Shown in pieces: positions 63,536-64,000 of a stretch of DNA of 64,000 nt (positions within the stretch are counted from its first letter, which is position 1; every line of letters begins with the position of its first letter). Source of the DNA: Serinus canaria (lineage: Eukaryota > Chordata > Aves > Passeriformes > Fringillidae); contig NC_066315.1 in the NCBI RefSeq assembly GCF_022539315.1, forward strand, positions 121,919,874-121,983,873, given 5' to 3'. The translations under genes and the position numbers were made by a program. Below the pieces are notes generated by a model that was given only the letters and a program-made list of their open reading frames with translations, was not told the origin of the DNA and did not search any database.

Positions 63536-63970
63536 TTCAGACATTTCAGTAATTTGCCATTCAAACACTTCAGCATTTACATTTTTTCCTGAGGTATTCC
63601 CACTACACCAAAAGAACACTTCCCCAATTATTTCATATTCTAGAAATTTGATTACACTTATATAACAGTGACACTTACTAAAGACATATTTTGTGCTCTC
63701 TGTAATTCATCAAGGAAAGTTAGATCAAAAAAATTTCTCATAATTCCAGAATATGCCTGCACTTGCAAAGTGAACTGAGTGTGTTCATTGTTTATATAAT
63801 AATTAAGCTGTTGTGGAAAATACCATACCAATTATTTCAAACAATCCAAAAAGAAAATATAACATGGAATGAATCTACTTCTGTTGAAACATATTAAATA
63901 ATTAAGAAAAAAACAATGGAAGCAGCCAGGTGTTACTGTCACATTGTGAAAATCAGATATTTTGATTGAT
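63536..63970. other. AT-rich stretch, no feature recognised
   Basis: Nothing supportable is seen. Confidence 0.5.
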
Positions 63971-64000
63971 TGTATGTATGTATGTATGTATGTATGTATC
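63971..64000. repeat. TATG tetranucleotide microsatellite at window edge
   Basis: Seven TATG units run to the last bases of the window; the array may continue beyond it. Confidence 0.9.

Noticed and set aside
1..64000. CRISPR arrays, tRNA or rRNA genes, riboswitches, bacterial operons, replication origins, U6-like snRNA and well-known miRNAs.
   Set aside because: I searched by eye for their hallmark motifs and found none; repeats present are CR1, LTR or simple-sequence.

Overview
The window looks like avian nuclear DNA: AT-rich, gene-poor and interspersed. The bird assignment rests on at least ten 5'-truncated CR1 LINE copies, several ending in the ATTCTGTG-type 3' tail, and on two related solo LTRs of a type common in bird genomes (probably Neoaves, possibly a songbird). 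No bacterial-style gene organisation, tRNA, rRNA, CRISPR array or intact transposon is present.

Genes. There is no long open reading frame that I believe. The best coding signal is one short internal exon on the + strand, 14524-14633. It has good splice sites, is open in one frame only, and encodes a coiled-coil-like peptide. Two weaker candidates fit its phases: 1238-1320 upstream (ends in phase 0) and 54613-54718 downstream (accepts the one-base remainder and ends in phase 0). If all three are real, nearly the whole window is intron of one large + strand gene for a coiled-coil protein, with introns of about 13 and 40 kb. A speculative last exon lies at 55967-56035. I could not identify the gene with confidence. 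A protein-like but interrupted minus-strand stretch at 2674-2943 may be a decayed pseudogene.

Repeats by region. 1-9 kb: two CR1 3' ends and two perfect hairpins. 9-18 kb: almost no recognisable repeats. 18.6-19.7 kb: a near-complete solo LTR with a 40-bp internal tandem repeat. 21.5-22.3 kb: two CR1 pieces in opposite orientation. 26.5 and 30.8 kb: single CR1 pieces. 35.8-36.8 kb: a longer minus-strand CR1 reaching into its reverse-transcriptase ORF. 41.6-47.3 kb: the densest cluster, with a microsatellite, a second related LTR, a minus CR1, a plus CR1 and a possible third LTR. 48-54 kb: a run of microsatellites (TG, TA, CAAAA, TC, TA). 59-61 kb: a 53-bp tandem duplication and a 325-bp CTCCT polypyrimidine tract. 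63 kb: a last CR1, then a TATG microsatellite running off the end.

Two stretches (about 43.19-43.44 kb and 56.04-56.64 kb) look like candidate conserved non-coding elements from motif content alone. I see no new enzymatic or defence system; the interesting content is the hidden exon set, the LTR pair and the DNA-structure motifs.
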